Positions 1-6,730 of a DNA stretch of 36,338 nucleotides are shown piece after piece. Every line of letters begins with the position of its first letter. The first letter of the stretch is position 1. Origin of the DNA: Caulobacter vibrioides (GTDB lineage Bacteria; Pseudomonadota; Alphaproteobacteria; Caulobacterales; Caulobacteraceae); the NCBI GenBank assembly GCA_001449105.1, contig LNIY01000101.1, positions 1 through 36,338 of the forward strand, given 5' to 3'. The notes under the pieces were generated by a model. It was not told the origin of the DNA and made no database searches. It saw only the letters and a program-made list of their open reading frames with translations. The position numbers and the translations under genes are program-made.

Positions 1-84
1 CCCCCAGAGGGGGAGGATCTGGTCAGCGGAATGCTCCCCCTCTGGGGGAGCTGTCGCGGAGCGACTGAGGGGGCCGCGAAGCGG
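1..84. repeat. Intergenic palindromic repeat
   Basis: A perfect 15-bp inverted repeat (1-15 against 35-49, CCCCCAGAGGGGGAG and its complement) is followed by a GTCGCGGAGCGAC palindrome and a G-run. This arrangement resembles the short dispersed intergenic repeats common in Caulobacter and related genomes, recalled from general knowledge and not searched. It abuts the stop codon of the minus-strand gene at 85 and may also act as its transcription terminator. It may continue beyond the left edge of the window. Confidence 0.6.
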
Positions 85-342
85 CTACCGCCCCTCCGTC
101 CACAGGTCCAGCGGCTGGTGCTGCTCGTGGCGGATGACGGCGAAGTAGCCGGCGACGCCCAGCGCGATCCCGGCGATCAGGCCGCCGATGAAGCCCGCCG
201 GCGTGGCGAACCACAGGGTCAGCACGGTCAGGGCGACGGCGACGCCGACGATCGACCAGCGCACGAAGACGCTGAAGGCGTGATAGGTGCGCTCGTGCAC
301 CAGCAGGTCCTGATTGGATTGCGAGGGCGTGAAGTCGGCCAT
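85..342 (-). CDS. aa3-type cytochrome c oxidase subunit IV-like protein
   Basis: An 85-residue membrane protein. The N-terminus (MADFTPSQSNQDLLVHERTY) followed by two hydrophobic helices, about residues 24-45 and 48-66, matches the small bacterial aa3 oxidase subunit IV family, which packs against the oxidase core in the inner membrane and has no catalytic role of its own. The start at 342 is preceded by a clear GGAGGA ribosome binding site. It stands alone here: the aa3 core subunits are not in the window, and the oxidase genes at 19-23 kb are of the quinol type. The gene lies 139 bp downstream of the helicase gene on the same strand, but a strong terminator lies between them, so it probably has its own promoter. 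The family assignment rests on size, topology and the N-terminal motif. Confidence 0.8.
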   Translation of the reverse strand: MADFTPSQSNQDLLVHERTYHAFSVFVRWSIVGVAVALTVLTLWFATPAGFIGGLIAGIALGVAGYFAVIRHEQHQPLDLWTEGR

Positions 343-404
343 GGCGGTTCCTCCGAAGGCTTCGGGAAAAACGCGCGGAGCCGCCTGAACGACGAAACTC
401 GGGG

Positions 405-440
405 CAAAGAAAAGCCGGCGGCTCCGTGGAGCACGCCGGC
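405..440 (-). terminator. Rho-independent terminator of the helicase gene
   Basis: On the minus strand a GC-rich hairpin has outer stem GCCGGCG/CGCCGGC (414-420 with 434-440) and inner stem GCTCC/GGAGC. It is followed at once by CTTTTCTTT. It sits 42 bp after the helicase stop codon, the normal place for an intrinsic terminator. Confidence 0.85.
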
Positions 441-481
441 CAATCTACGCTCTTTTCAGGACCTGCGTCAGTCCTGGTCGA

Positions 482-2068
482 TCAGTCCTCGACCTTGGCC
501 AGCTTCGGCGGCGCGCGAAGCAGGAAGGCGGGGATGTCGTTGCCGAAACCGACCACGCGGCGGTCGTCGTCGTCCTCGCGGGCGCGAACCGGCTGGACGC
601 CGCGAACCGGCATCGGCGGGCGTTCGCGCGACGGGCGGGCGACGGGCGCGGCTTCCTCGACGGGAGCCTCCACGGCGGCGGCGGGAGCGCGGTCGGCGCG
701 CTCGCCACGGTCGCGCGTGCGTTCGCGGCGCGGCTTGCGCTCGCGTTCCGGACGCTCGGCGCGTTCGGCGGTCGCTTCCGTCACGGTCTCGACGACGACG
801 GCCTCGACGACTTCGGCTTCCGGAGCGGCCTCGGCGCGCTCGCGACTGCCGCGGCCGCTGCGCTCGCTGCGTTCACCACGCTCGCGGCGGCCGCGGCGGC
901 GGTCGCCTTCGCGCGGCACGGTGACGGCGTTGGTGTAGTCGACGTCGATGACCTCTTCCGCGGGCGTCGAGCCGATCAGCTTGACGACCTTGTCGAAGCC
1001 CTTGTCGTCGGCCGGGGTCACCAGCATGTACGCCACGCCCGTGCGGCCGGCGCGACCCGTGCGGCCGATGCGGTGCACGTAGTCGTCGGCGTGGTGGGGA
1101 ACGTCGTAGTTGAAGACGTGGCTGACGGCCGGGATGTCGAGGCCGCGAGCGGCGACGTCGGAGGCCACCAGGATCTTCAGCGCGCCCGAACGGAAGTCCG
1201 CCAGGGTCTTCATGCGCTGGCTCTGGTCGAGGTCGCCGTGGATGGCGGCGGCGTCGAAGCCGTGCACCTTCAGCGACTTGGCGACGATGTCGACTTCGGT
1301 CTTGCGGTTGCAGAAGACGATGCCGGTTTCCGGCGCGGCCTTCTCGACGATGGTGCGCAGGGCCAGGCGCTTGGCCTTGGGATCCGACGACGGCACCTTG
1401 ATCAGCAGCTGGGTGATGTTGGCGTTGGTCGTGGCCGGCTTGGCGACCTCGATCCGCACCGGATCCCTCAGGAACTGCTTGGTGAGGCGGGTGATTTCCG
1501 GCGGCATGGTCGCCGAGAAGAACAGGGTCTGCTTCTTGGGCGGCGTCAGCTTGAAGATGCGCTCGATGTCGGGAATGAAGCCCATGTCGAGCATGCGGTC
1601 GGCTTCGTCGACCACCAGGAACTGCACGCCGGTCATCAGCAGCTTGCCGCGCTCGAAATGGTCGAGCAGGCGGCCCGGGGTGGCGATCAGCACGTCGACG
1701 CCGCGGTCGAGCTTCTTTTCCTGGTCGCCGAACGAGACGCCGCCGATCAGCAGCGCCCACGAGAGCTTGGTGCCCTTGGCGTACTTCTCGAAGCTGGAGG
1801 CGACCTGGTCGGCCAGTTCGCGGGTCGGGGCGATGACCAGGGCGCGCGGCATGCGGGCCTTGGCCCGGCCCGAGGCGAGCTTGTCGATCAGGGGCAGAGT
1901 GAAGGCGGCGGTCTTGCCGGTGCCGGTCTGGGCGATGCCCAGTACGTCCTGGCCGGCGAGGGCGACGGGGATCGCCTGGGCCTGGATCGGCGTGGCGGTC
2001 GTGTAGCCGGTGTCGGCGACCGCCTGAAGGGTCGTGGGCGAAAGCCCGAGGTCTGAAAATTCTGTCAT
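482..2068 (-). CDS. rhlE: DEAD-box ATP-dependent RNA helicase, RhlE type
   Basis: A 528-residue RNA helicase that unwinds RNA duplexes using ATP; family members act in ribosome assembly, cold adaptation and RNA decay. All core motifs are visible in order: Q motif at the N-terminus (residues 4-30), motif I AQTGTGKT (46-53), PTRELA (81-86), DEAD (154-157), SAT (185-187), ARGLD and HRIGRTGR in the second RecA-like domain. From about residue 385 the protein becomes an Arg/Glu-rich low-complexity tail, typical of RNA-binding or degradosome-contact extensions, and ends in a separate short hydrophobic segment (VVGFGNDIPAFLLRAP). The start at 2068 fits the usual family N-terminus although no good Shine-Dalgarno sequence precedes it. 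The gene has its own promoter and terminator, so it is monocistronic. RhlE rather than RhlB or DeaD is an inference from length and tail. Confidence 0.93.
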   Translation of the reverse strand: MTEFSDLGLSPTTLQAVADTGYTTATPIQAQAIPVALAGQDVLGIAQTGTGKTAAFTLPLIDKLASGRAKARMPRALVIAPTRELADQVASSFEKYAKGTKLSWALLIGGVSFGDQEKKLDRGVDVLIATPGRLLDHFERGKLLMTGVQFLVVDEADRMLDMGFIPDIERIFKLTPPKKQTLFFSATMPPEITRLTKQFLRDPVRIEVAKPATTNANITQLLIKVPSSDPKAKRLALRTIVEKAAPETGIVFCNRKTEVDIVAKSLKVHGFDAAAIHGDLDQSQRMKTLADFRSGALKILVASDVAARGLDIPAVSHVFNYDVPHHADDYVHRIGRTGRAGRTGVAYMLVTPADDKGFDKVVKLIGSTPAEEVIDVDYTNAVTVPREGDRRRGRRERGERSERSGRGSRERAEAAPEAEVVEAVVVETVTEATAERAERPERERKPRRERTRDRGERADRAPAAAVEAPVEEAAPVARPSRERPPMPVRGVQPVRAREDDDDRRVVGFGNDIPAFLLRAPPKLAKVED

Positions 2069-2089
2069 GTCACGCTGGTCTAGCTCGGA

Positions 2090-2117
2090 GCCGCCCGTGC
2101 TTGGGCGAGCGGGCGGC
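2090..2117 (-). promoter_or_regulatory. Leader hairpin in the helicase 5' UTR
   Basis: A perfect 8-bp GC stem (2090-2097 with 2110-2117, GCCGCCCG/CGGGCGGC, 12-base loop) lies 22 bases upstream of the helicase start codon within the predicted leader. The start codon lacks a strong ribosome binding site. A structured leader could allow the helicase to control its own translation, but that role is inferred. Confidence 0.4.
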
Positions 2118-2150
2118 GCGGATTCGCCAGACCTGCTCCGAAGGTGCGGA

Positions 2151-2178
2151 TAAATAGGCGCAATCGCCGCAAAGTCAA
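2151..2178 (-). promoter_or_regulatory. Sigma70-type promoter of the helicase gene
   Basis: Reading the minus strand, TTGACT (2173-2178) is followed after 16 bases by TATTTA (2151-2156), close to the housekeeping -35/-10 consensus. Transcription would begin near 2144, giving a leader of about 75 bases. A GATTC (GANTC) methylation site lies at 2121-2125 within that leader. Confidence 0.6.
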
Positions 2179-2232
2179 TCTTCGCGGGGCCTAACAGGCT
2201 TTGAGCTGGGGTCGCCGGCCGATGAGGTCAAG

Positions 2233-2318
2233 GGCGAGCGCCGCCCCGATCCTTCCCCCGAAGGATCAGACCAGGACACCGGAGCCGTCGGTATCGTCCT
2301 GGCGGAGCGGCGCTCGCC
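2233..2318. ncRNA. Structured element, predicted three-way junction
   Basis: Nothing protein-coding is seen between 2179 and 2421. The segment folds on either strand into a three-way junction: a perfect 12-bp closing stem (2233-2244 with 2307-2318), a perfect 8-bp hairpin with CCCC loop (2248-2255 with 2260-2267), and a bulged hairpin (2271-2277 with 2296-2302, plus ACCG/CGGT at 2278-2281 and 2289-2292). It lies between the end of the small basic gene and the helicase promoter. It may be an intergenic repeat, a complex terminator or a small RNA; I do not recognise the family. A GATTC site follows at 2376-2380. Confidence 0.5.
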
Positions 2319-2421
2319 TCGGCGCCGCCAAAGGGGAGGAAGACAGCGCTGAGTAATCACTACTGAAATAGTATGGATTCGTGCGCCCCAGATTTTCTGA
2401 AGCCGTCGTCAGGCATGCCCT

Positions 2422-2742
2422 CTAGTGATGCGTGTGATGCTCGGCGTTGCGCTTGCGGGTGGCCGCAGCTTTCCTGGCCGAGGCGGAGCGCTCGGCGGCG
2501 GTCCTGTCGGCTGAGGCCTTACCGCCTTTCTCGCCGCCCTTGCGCGCGGCGGGGTGGCCGGTGTGCTTGCCGCGGCCCGAACCGCCGGGCTGCTTGCCGC
2601 CCCCGTCGTCCTTGTTGACCGTGGCCCAGGCCCGGCGCTCGGCTTCCTTTTCCGAGACGCCGCGGGCCTCGTAGCCCTCGGCGATGTGCTCGACCTTGCG
2701 TTCCTGCTTGTCGGTGTACTTGCTCTTTTCTCCGCGCGGCAT
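2422..2742 (-). CDS. Small basic protein of unknown function (often labelled plasmid stabilization protein)
   Basis: A 106-residue, very hydrophilic protein starting MPRGEKSKYTDKQERKVEHI. The N-terminal half, with YTDKQERKVEHIAEGYE and a Glu/Arg/Lys-rich segment ending WATVNK, is predicted helical. The C-terminal half is a Gly/Lys/Arg/Ala-rich, histone-like disordered tail ending in a His cluster (HHTHH), suggesting nucleic acid binding. Related small proteins are widely annotated as plasmid stabilization proteins without real evidence. The chosen start at 2742 has a perfect AAGGAGG eight bases ahead. An in-frame start at 2826 (134 residues) also has a good GGAGG site, so a longer form is possible. 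No partner gene is adjacent, so a toxin-antitoxin role is not supported. Confidence 0.7.
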   Translation of the reverse strand: MPRGEKSKYTDKQERKVEHIAEGYEARGVSEKEAERRAWATVNKDDGGGKQPGGSGRGKHTGHPAARKGGEKGGKASADRTAAERSASARKAAATRKRNAEHHTHH

Positions 2743-2859
2743 GGCGTCCTCCTTGCCCTCGGGGTGGAGAGGAGAAACCCGCGGCGAGGAGGCGGGTTCG
2801 AACTTCAGCAGAAGGAAACGGGCCATGCCGACCTCCGAAAGCGCGAAGGGAAGGGGACC

Positions 2860-3384
2860 TTAGCTACGCTCGGCGACGGATTTCAGATTGGACAGACCCG
2901 TCTCGAAATCGCGGCCGATCATCTTGTCCATGTTGAAGATCACGCCCATCAGCCGCGAGACGTAGGGCGCGGGGCCCGACATCGCCCAGGTGACCCGGGT
3001 GGCCTCGCCGGCGGGTTCGGCGGTGAAGGCGGCGGTGTTGCTTGCCTTGAAAGGCTTTTCGAAATCCAGCGCGATGGCGACCTCGCGGTTCGTGGCCGAG
3101 GCGATGCGCATGCGGCCGGTCCCGGCCTTCCTGCCGGCCCAGGCGTAGGTGGCGCCCACGCCGCGTTCGGCTCCGCCGTAGGTGCGTTGCAGGTCCGTAT
3201 CGAGCGTCTCGTAGGGCGACCAGGCGCGCCAGGCCTTGAAGTCGGACACGTGGGCCAGCACCGCCTCGGGCGGGGCGTTGACCAGCACCGAGCGCTCGAC
3301 CCGGAAGACGGGCGGACGCAGGGTCGCGGCGACCAGCAGGCCGGCCACGGCCAGGACGACGACGGCGGCGATGATCTTCAGCAT
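2860..3384 (-). CDS. SRPBCC (START/Bet v1-like) family membrane-anchored protein
   Basis: A 174-residue protein. Residues 1-22 form one hydrophobic helix (MLKIIAAVVVLAVAGLLVAA) that anchors it in the inner membrane or acts as an uncleaved signal. The rest is a polyketide-cyclase-like SRPBCC fold, recognisable from the RSVLVNAPPEAVLAHVSDF start, the WSPYE segment and the long C-terminal helix after FNMDKMIGRDFE. The fold binds hydrophobic ligands in a deep cavity; the ligand here is unknown. It is the third gene of the operon with the YCII protein and the ECF42-type sigma factor, 59 bp behind the sigma gene, and is therefore likely part of that regulon. The start at 3384 is the one that gives the intact anchor helix. 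Confidence 0.85.
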   Translation of the reverse strand: MLKIIAAVVVLAVAGLLVAATLRPPVFRVERSVLVNAPPEAVLAHVSDFKAWRAWSPYETLDTDLQRTYGGAERGVGATYAWAGRKAGTGRMRIASATNREVAIALDFEKPFKASNTAAFTAEPAGEATRVTWAMSGPAPYVSRLMGVIFNMDKMIGRDFETGLSNLKSVAERS

Positions 3385-3403
3385 CGGAAACTCCCTGAGC
3401 GCG

Positions 3404-3419
3404 GGCCCGCTTTCGGGCC
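3404..3419 (-). other. Short intercistronic hairpin
   Basis: GGCCCG/CGGGCC (3404-3409 with 3414-3419, four-base loop) lies in the 59-bp gap between the sigma factor and SRPBCC genes. No T-tract follows, so it may affect mRNA stability or partial readthrough and not be a full terminator. Confidence 0.35.
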
Positions 3420-3443
3420 GTTGCGGCAAGGACGCGCGGTGCG

Positions 3444-4730
3444 TCAGCTTTCCGACACCGCCGCGCGATTTTTCTCGCCGTCGGCCTGCAACCGGTCGAG
3501 GTGCTGGCGGATGTGGGCGGCCTCGGCGGCGCCGCCGGCCAGGGCGATGGCCTGTTGGAAGGCCTCGCGGGCGGCCTCGTTGCGGCCCAGCTGCAGGTTC
3601 AGCGCGCCCTTCAGGCCATGGAAATGGAAGTAGCCGGCCAGCCGCTCCTCCAGCGGCGCGATCATCTCCAGCGCGGCCTGCGGGCCGGCGACCTTGGAGA
3701 CGGCGACGGCGCGGTTGAGGCTGACGACCGGGGAGGGGGTCATGCGCTCCAGCGCCGCGTAGAGATGGTCGATCTGGGTCCAGTCGGTGTCTTCGGGGCG
3801 CGCGGCGCGAGCGTGCAGGGCGGCGATGGCGGCCTGCGCCTGGTAGGGGCCCGGCCGGCGATGGCGCATGGCCTTGTCGATCAGGGCCAGGCCCTCGGCG
3901 ATCATCGCCTTGTCCCAGAGGCCGCGATCCTGGTCCTCGAGCAACACGATCAGGCCGTCGGCGTCCAGCCGCGCCGGGCTGCGGGCGTGCTGCAGCAGCA
4001 TCAGCGCCGTCAGGCCCATGACCTCGGGCTCGGCCGGAAACAGCCTCAGCAGCAGGCGCGACAGGCGCAGGGCCTCGTGGCACAGCGGCCGCCGGGCGTC
4101 GGCCTCGACGCCGCCGGCCGAATAGCCCTCGTTGAACACCAGATAGACCATGGCCATCACGGTCAGCAGCCGCTCGGCGCGTTCGGTCGGGCTGGGCGCC
4201 TCGAACGGCGTGTCGCCCTTGGCCACGCGGGCCTTGGCGCGGGTGATCCGCTGCTCCATGGCGCTTTCGCCGACCAGGAAGGCGCGGGCGATCTGGCGCA
4301 CCGACAGGCCCGAGACGATGCGCAGGGCCAGGGCGATCTGCTGGGTGGCCGGCAGGTCCGGATGGCAGCAGACGAACAGCAGCCGCAGGATGTCGTCGCG
4401 ATAGTCCGCGCCGTCCAGGCGCTCGGCCAGCGCGGTCTCGGCGTCGTCGAGGCCGGCGGCCAGGTCGGTCAGCACCTCGTCGGACGGCAGGGCGGTCTGG
4501 CGGCTGCGCTTGCGGCCGGCGTCGACGCCGCTGTTGCGGCCCACCAGGATCAGCCAGGCCGTCGGATCGCGCGGCGGGCCTTTCTCCGGCCAGGACTTCA
4601 GGGCCCGCAGGCAGGCGTCCTGATAGGCTTCCTCGGCGGTGTCGAGATCGCGGAAATAGCGCAGCAGCGCCGCCATGGCCTGGGGGCGCGCCGAAACCAG
4701 CGCCGCGTCGATCCAGTCGGGGTCGGTCAC
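3444..4730 (-). CDS. ECF42-type RNA polymerase sigma factor with C-terminal TPR-like extension
   Basis: A 428-residue sigma factor, about twice the length of a plain ECF sigma. Region 2 is near residues 5-75 (RYFRDLDTAEEAYQDACLRA, then DPTAWLILVGRN); region 4 is near 110-170 (LPATQQIALALRIVSGLSVRQIARAF, with the recognition helix continuing to AKARVA). The remaining roughly 250 residues carry the conserved VYLVFNEGYSA segment and a helical, TPR-like repeat domain ending about residue 420. This architecture together with a neighbouring YCII/DGPF gene defines the ECF42 group, where the C-terminal extension controls activity in place of an anti-sigma factor. The GTG start at 4730 overlaps the YCII stop codon as GTGA, implying translational coupling; the longer frame upstream only runs into the YCII gene. 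No anti-sigma gene is present. Confidence 0.92.
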   Translation of the reverse strand: MTDPDWIDAALVSARPQAMAALLRYFRDLDTAEEAYQDACLRALKSWPEKGPPRDPTAWLILVGRNSGVDAGRKRSRQTALPSDEVLTDLAAGLDDAETALAERLDGADYRDDILRLLFVCCHPDLPATQQIALALRIVSGLSVRQIARAFLVGESAMEQRITRAKARVAKGDTPFEAPSPTERAERLLTVMAMVYLVFNEGYSAGGVEADARRPLCHEALRLSRLLLRLFPAEPEVMGLTALMLLQHARSPARLDADGLIVLLEDQDRGLWDKAMIAEGLALIDKAMRHRRPGPYQAQAAIAALHARAARPEDTDWTQIDHLYAALERMTPSPVVSLNRAVAVSKVAGPQAALEMIAPLEERLAGYFHFHGLKGALNLQLGRNEAAREAFQQAIALAGGAAEAAHIRQHLDRLQADGEKNRAAVSES

Positions 4731-5110
4731 GCGCCCGCTCCGTGAACGCCGTTCGATTTCCAGATATCGGCCACGGGGCGAATTTCGTAGCAACCGCCGG
4801 GGTTTGCACGCGCAAGCTCACGCGCGGCCGCCGTGGCGTCGTCGAGATCGTCGCAATCGACGAGATAGAAGCCCAGCAGCTGCTCCTTGGTTTCGGCGAA
4901 CGGTCCGTCGACCAGCAGCGGCGGCTCGCGATCCTTGCGCAGCGTCACGGCCGTGGTGGTCGGCAGGAGGCGCGCCGACAGGCCAAGGCGGCCTCGAGCG
5001 GCCAGATCGTCACGCACCGCGCCCAGTCGCGCCATCACGGCCTCGTCATGCGCCGGGCTCCATGCGCCGACGACGTCTTCCATGTGATAGCAGAGAATGG
5101 CGTAAAGCAT
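4727..5110 (-). CDS. YCII/DGPF-domain protein
   Basis: A 127-residue protein of the YCII-related family, a compact ferredoxin-like alpha/beta fold. The diagnostic DGPFAETKE motif is present in the middle, followed by a hydrophobic strand and LVDCDDLDDATAAAREL. The biochemical function of the family is not established. Genes of this type are the standard partner of ECF42 sigma factors, and this one is first in the operon, sharing the GTGA overlap with the sigma gene. The start at 5110 (MLYAILCYHMEDV) has a GGAG site about nine bases upstream; the open frame continues further upstream to 5218 but with an unnatural Arg-rich sequence that overlaps the likely promoter, so that longer version was rejected. 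Confidence 0.9.
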   Translation of the reverse strand: MLYAILCYHMEDVVGAWSPAHDEAVMARLGAVRDDLAARGRLGLSARLLPTTTAVTLRKDREPPLLVDGPFAETKEQLLGFYLVDCDDLDDATAAARELARANPGGCYEIRPVADIWKSNGVHGAGA

Positions 5111-5145
5111 CCGGAAGCTCCGACGGCCGCAGCGCCGTGAGCCAA

Positions 5146-5173
5146 GGACGCCGTAGCGGGACGCGCGCCGACA
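5146..5173 (-). promoter_or_regulatory. Candidate ECF42-dependent promoter
   Basis: On the minus strand TGTCGG (5168-5173) and CGTCC (5146-5150) are separated by 17 bases, ending 35 bases before the YCII start codon. The published ECF42 target motif, as I recall it, is TGTCGA at -35 and CG(A/T)C at -10, so this is a close match in the position expected for autoregulation. The match was found by eye and not scored against background. Confidence 0.5.
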
Positions 5174-5258
5174 CCGGCGACGAAGAAAATCGGCTCTGTG
5201 GCGCACGAAGGCCCACATGGGCGACCGGATGGAGCCTGGCGCGCCCAGAATATGCTAG

Positions 5259-5277
5259 ATATTATTTCTGATAATAT
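5259..5277. promoter_or_regulatory. AT-only palindrome, possible operator
   Basis: ATATTAT-TTCTG-ATAATAT is a perfect 7-bp inverted repeat in an unusually AT-rich patch (5249-5300) between the secretion operon and the YCII operon. It lies about 150 bp upstream of the YCII gene and 70 bp past the end of the HlyD-like gene. It resembles a regulator binding site (for example of Fur type) more than a terminator, because the stem has no GC. The regulator is unknown. No gene was seen in 5111-5349. Confidence 0.35.
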
Positions 5278-5349
5278 TCCTTAGGCGATATATGTTGATG
5301 CGCTGGACGTGGCGTGCGGCGCTGGGAAAATATTCCTATTCCTGCGCCC

Positions 5350-6726
5350 TCACTGTTCGCGGAAGCTCCTGAACAGCCGCTGTTGCAGCGGTTCCAGCAG
5401 GTATTGCAGCGCCGTGCGCTTGCGCAGCGGCGCGACGATCTCGACGGGCAGGCCGGCCTTCAGCGTCGGCGGTTCGCGGCCGGGCTGCTTGAGCGCGTTC
5501 AGTTCTTCCGGCGGCACGGCGACTTCGGCGCGGAAATAGCGCGCGCCGGTCTTCTCGTCGGTGAAGCCGTCGGCCGACAGCTTGGTCACCGTGCCTTGCA
5601 GCAGCGGCAGCTGGCGGTCGTGGAACGCGGTCAGCTTGACGTCGGCGCTCTGGCCCACGTGCACGTCGTCGGCGTCGTTGGGTGAAACACGGGCCTCGAT
5701 GACCAGCGGCGCGCGCTGCGGCACGATCTCCATCAGCGTGTCGCCGGGCGCTGCGACGCCGCCGACCGTGAACACCTTCAGGCCGACGACCTGCCCCGAG
5801 GCCGGCGCCCGGACCAGGCCGCGCGAGAGCTGGTCGCGGGCCGCCCCCAGCCTGGGCTTGAGGTCGTTGAGCTCGACCTCGGACTGGCGCAGGTCGGTGA
5901 TCACCTCGTCCATGTGCTCGCGGTCGCCTTGCAGGGTCTGCATGCGGGTCTCGCCGATGCCTTCGCGGGCGCTGGCGGCCTGGGCGCGATAGGCGCCGTC
6001 CGCCCCCACGAGGTCGGCCGCGGCCCGTTCGAGCGCCCTCACCCGCGTCATCGGCGCATAACCCTGGGCGGCCAGCTTGCGCATGCCCTCCAGCTCCTCG
6101 CCGATGAGCCGCTGCTGCTCGCGATTGGCGGCCAGCTGGCGGTTGTAGCCGTTGATCTGCTCCGACAGCTGGCTGGCGCGTTCGCCGAGCACGCCGCGCC
6201 GCGACGCCAGGGCCGCGCGCTGGGCGGCCAGTTGTCGGCGCTCCAGGCTCATGGCCTCGTCGGCCAGCGCCTGGTCCTCGGCCGGCAGGCCCGCGAAGGC
6301 GACCGGCGTGATCGGCGCGGCCAGGCCGTCGCGCTCGGCGATCAGCCGGGCGCGACGGGCCTCGACGGCGAAGACCCGGGCGGACAGCGCCCGCTCCTGC
6401 GCTCTCACGTCCTCGACGTTCAGCTCCAGCAGCACCTGACCCTGGCGGACCTTGTCGCCCTCCTGCACGCGCAGGGACGAGATCACGCCGCCTTCGCGGT
6501 GCTGGACGGCCTGGCGACTGCCGGACACCACGACCACGCCCTGGGCGTAGGCGCCGGCGTCGAGGGGCGCGAAGGCGGCCCAGCCCATGAAGCCGACGAA
6601 GAAGGCGCCGGCGACGGCCAGGCCCACGCGAAGCTCCCAATGGGCGCCGTCGCTCGGTCCTTCGGACTTGTAGGCCTCGACCGTCACCATGGCGCCGGGC
6701 TTATGTATGGCGAGCGAACCGGTCAT
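5350..6726 (-). CDS. HlyD/PrtE-family type I secretion membrane fusion protein
   Basis: A 458-residue periplasmic adaptor. One transmembrane helix near residues 34-55 follows a short cytoplasmic tail. A first biotinyl-lipoyl half-motif (HREGGVISSLRVQEGDKVRQGQ) is followed by a long coiled-coil hairpin of about 200 residues. The second lipoyl half (RAPASGQVVGLKVFTVGGVA) and the beta-barrel domain ending PLRKRTALQYLLEPL then follow. This is the PrtE-like order. The protein links the inner-membrane ABC exporter to an outer-membrane TolC-like channel. The start at 6726 lies four bases after the stop codon of the ABC gene, so the two are translationally linked. No TolC-like outer membrane factor is encoded next to it, so the channel must come from elsewhere in the genome. 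Confidence 0.94.
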   Translation of the reverse strand: MTGSLAIHKPGAMVTVEAYKSEGPSDGAHWELRVGLAVAGAFFVGFMGWAAFAPLDAGAYAQGVVVVSGSRQAVQHREGGVISSLRVQEGDKVRQGQVLLELNVEDVRAQERALSARVFAVEARRARLIAERDGLAAPITPVAFAGLPAEDQALADEAMSLERRQLAAQRAALASRRGVLGERASQLSEQINGYNRQLAANREQQRLIGEELEGMRKLAAQGYAPMTRVRALERAAADLVGADGAYRAQAASAREGIGETRMQTLQGDREHMDEVITDLRQSEVELNDLKPRLGAARDQLSRGLVRAPASGQVVGLKVFTVGGVAAPGDTLMEIVPQRAPLVIEARVSPNDADDVHVGQSADVKLTAFHDRQLPLLQGTVTKLSADGFTDEKTGARYFRAEVAVPPEELNALKQPGREPPTLKAGLPVEIVAPLRKRTALQYLLEPLQQRLFRSFREQ

Positions 6727-6730
6727 GACG

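Noticed and set aside
2422..2742. Toxin-antitoxin or plasmid maintenance module
   Set aside because: Only the common annotation label suggests it; no partner gene, no toxin fold and no plasmid features are present.
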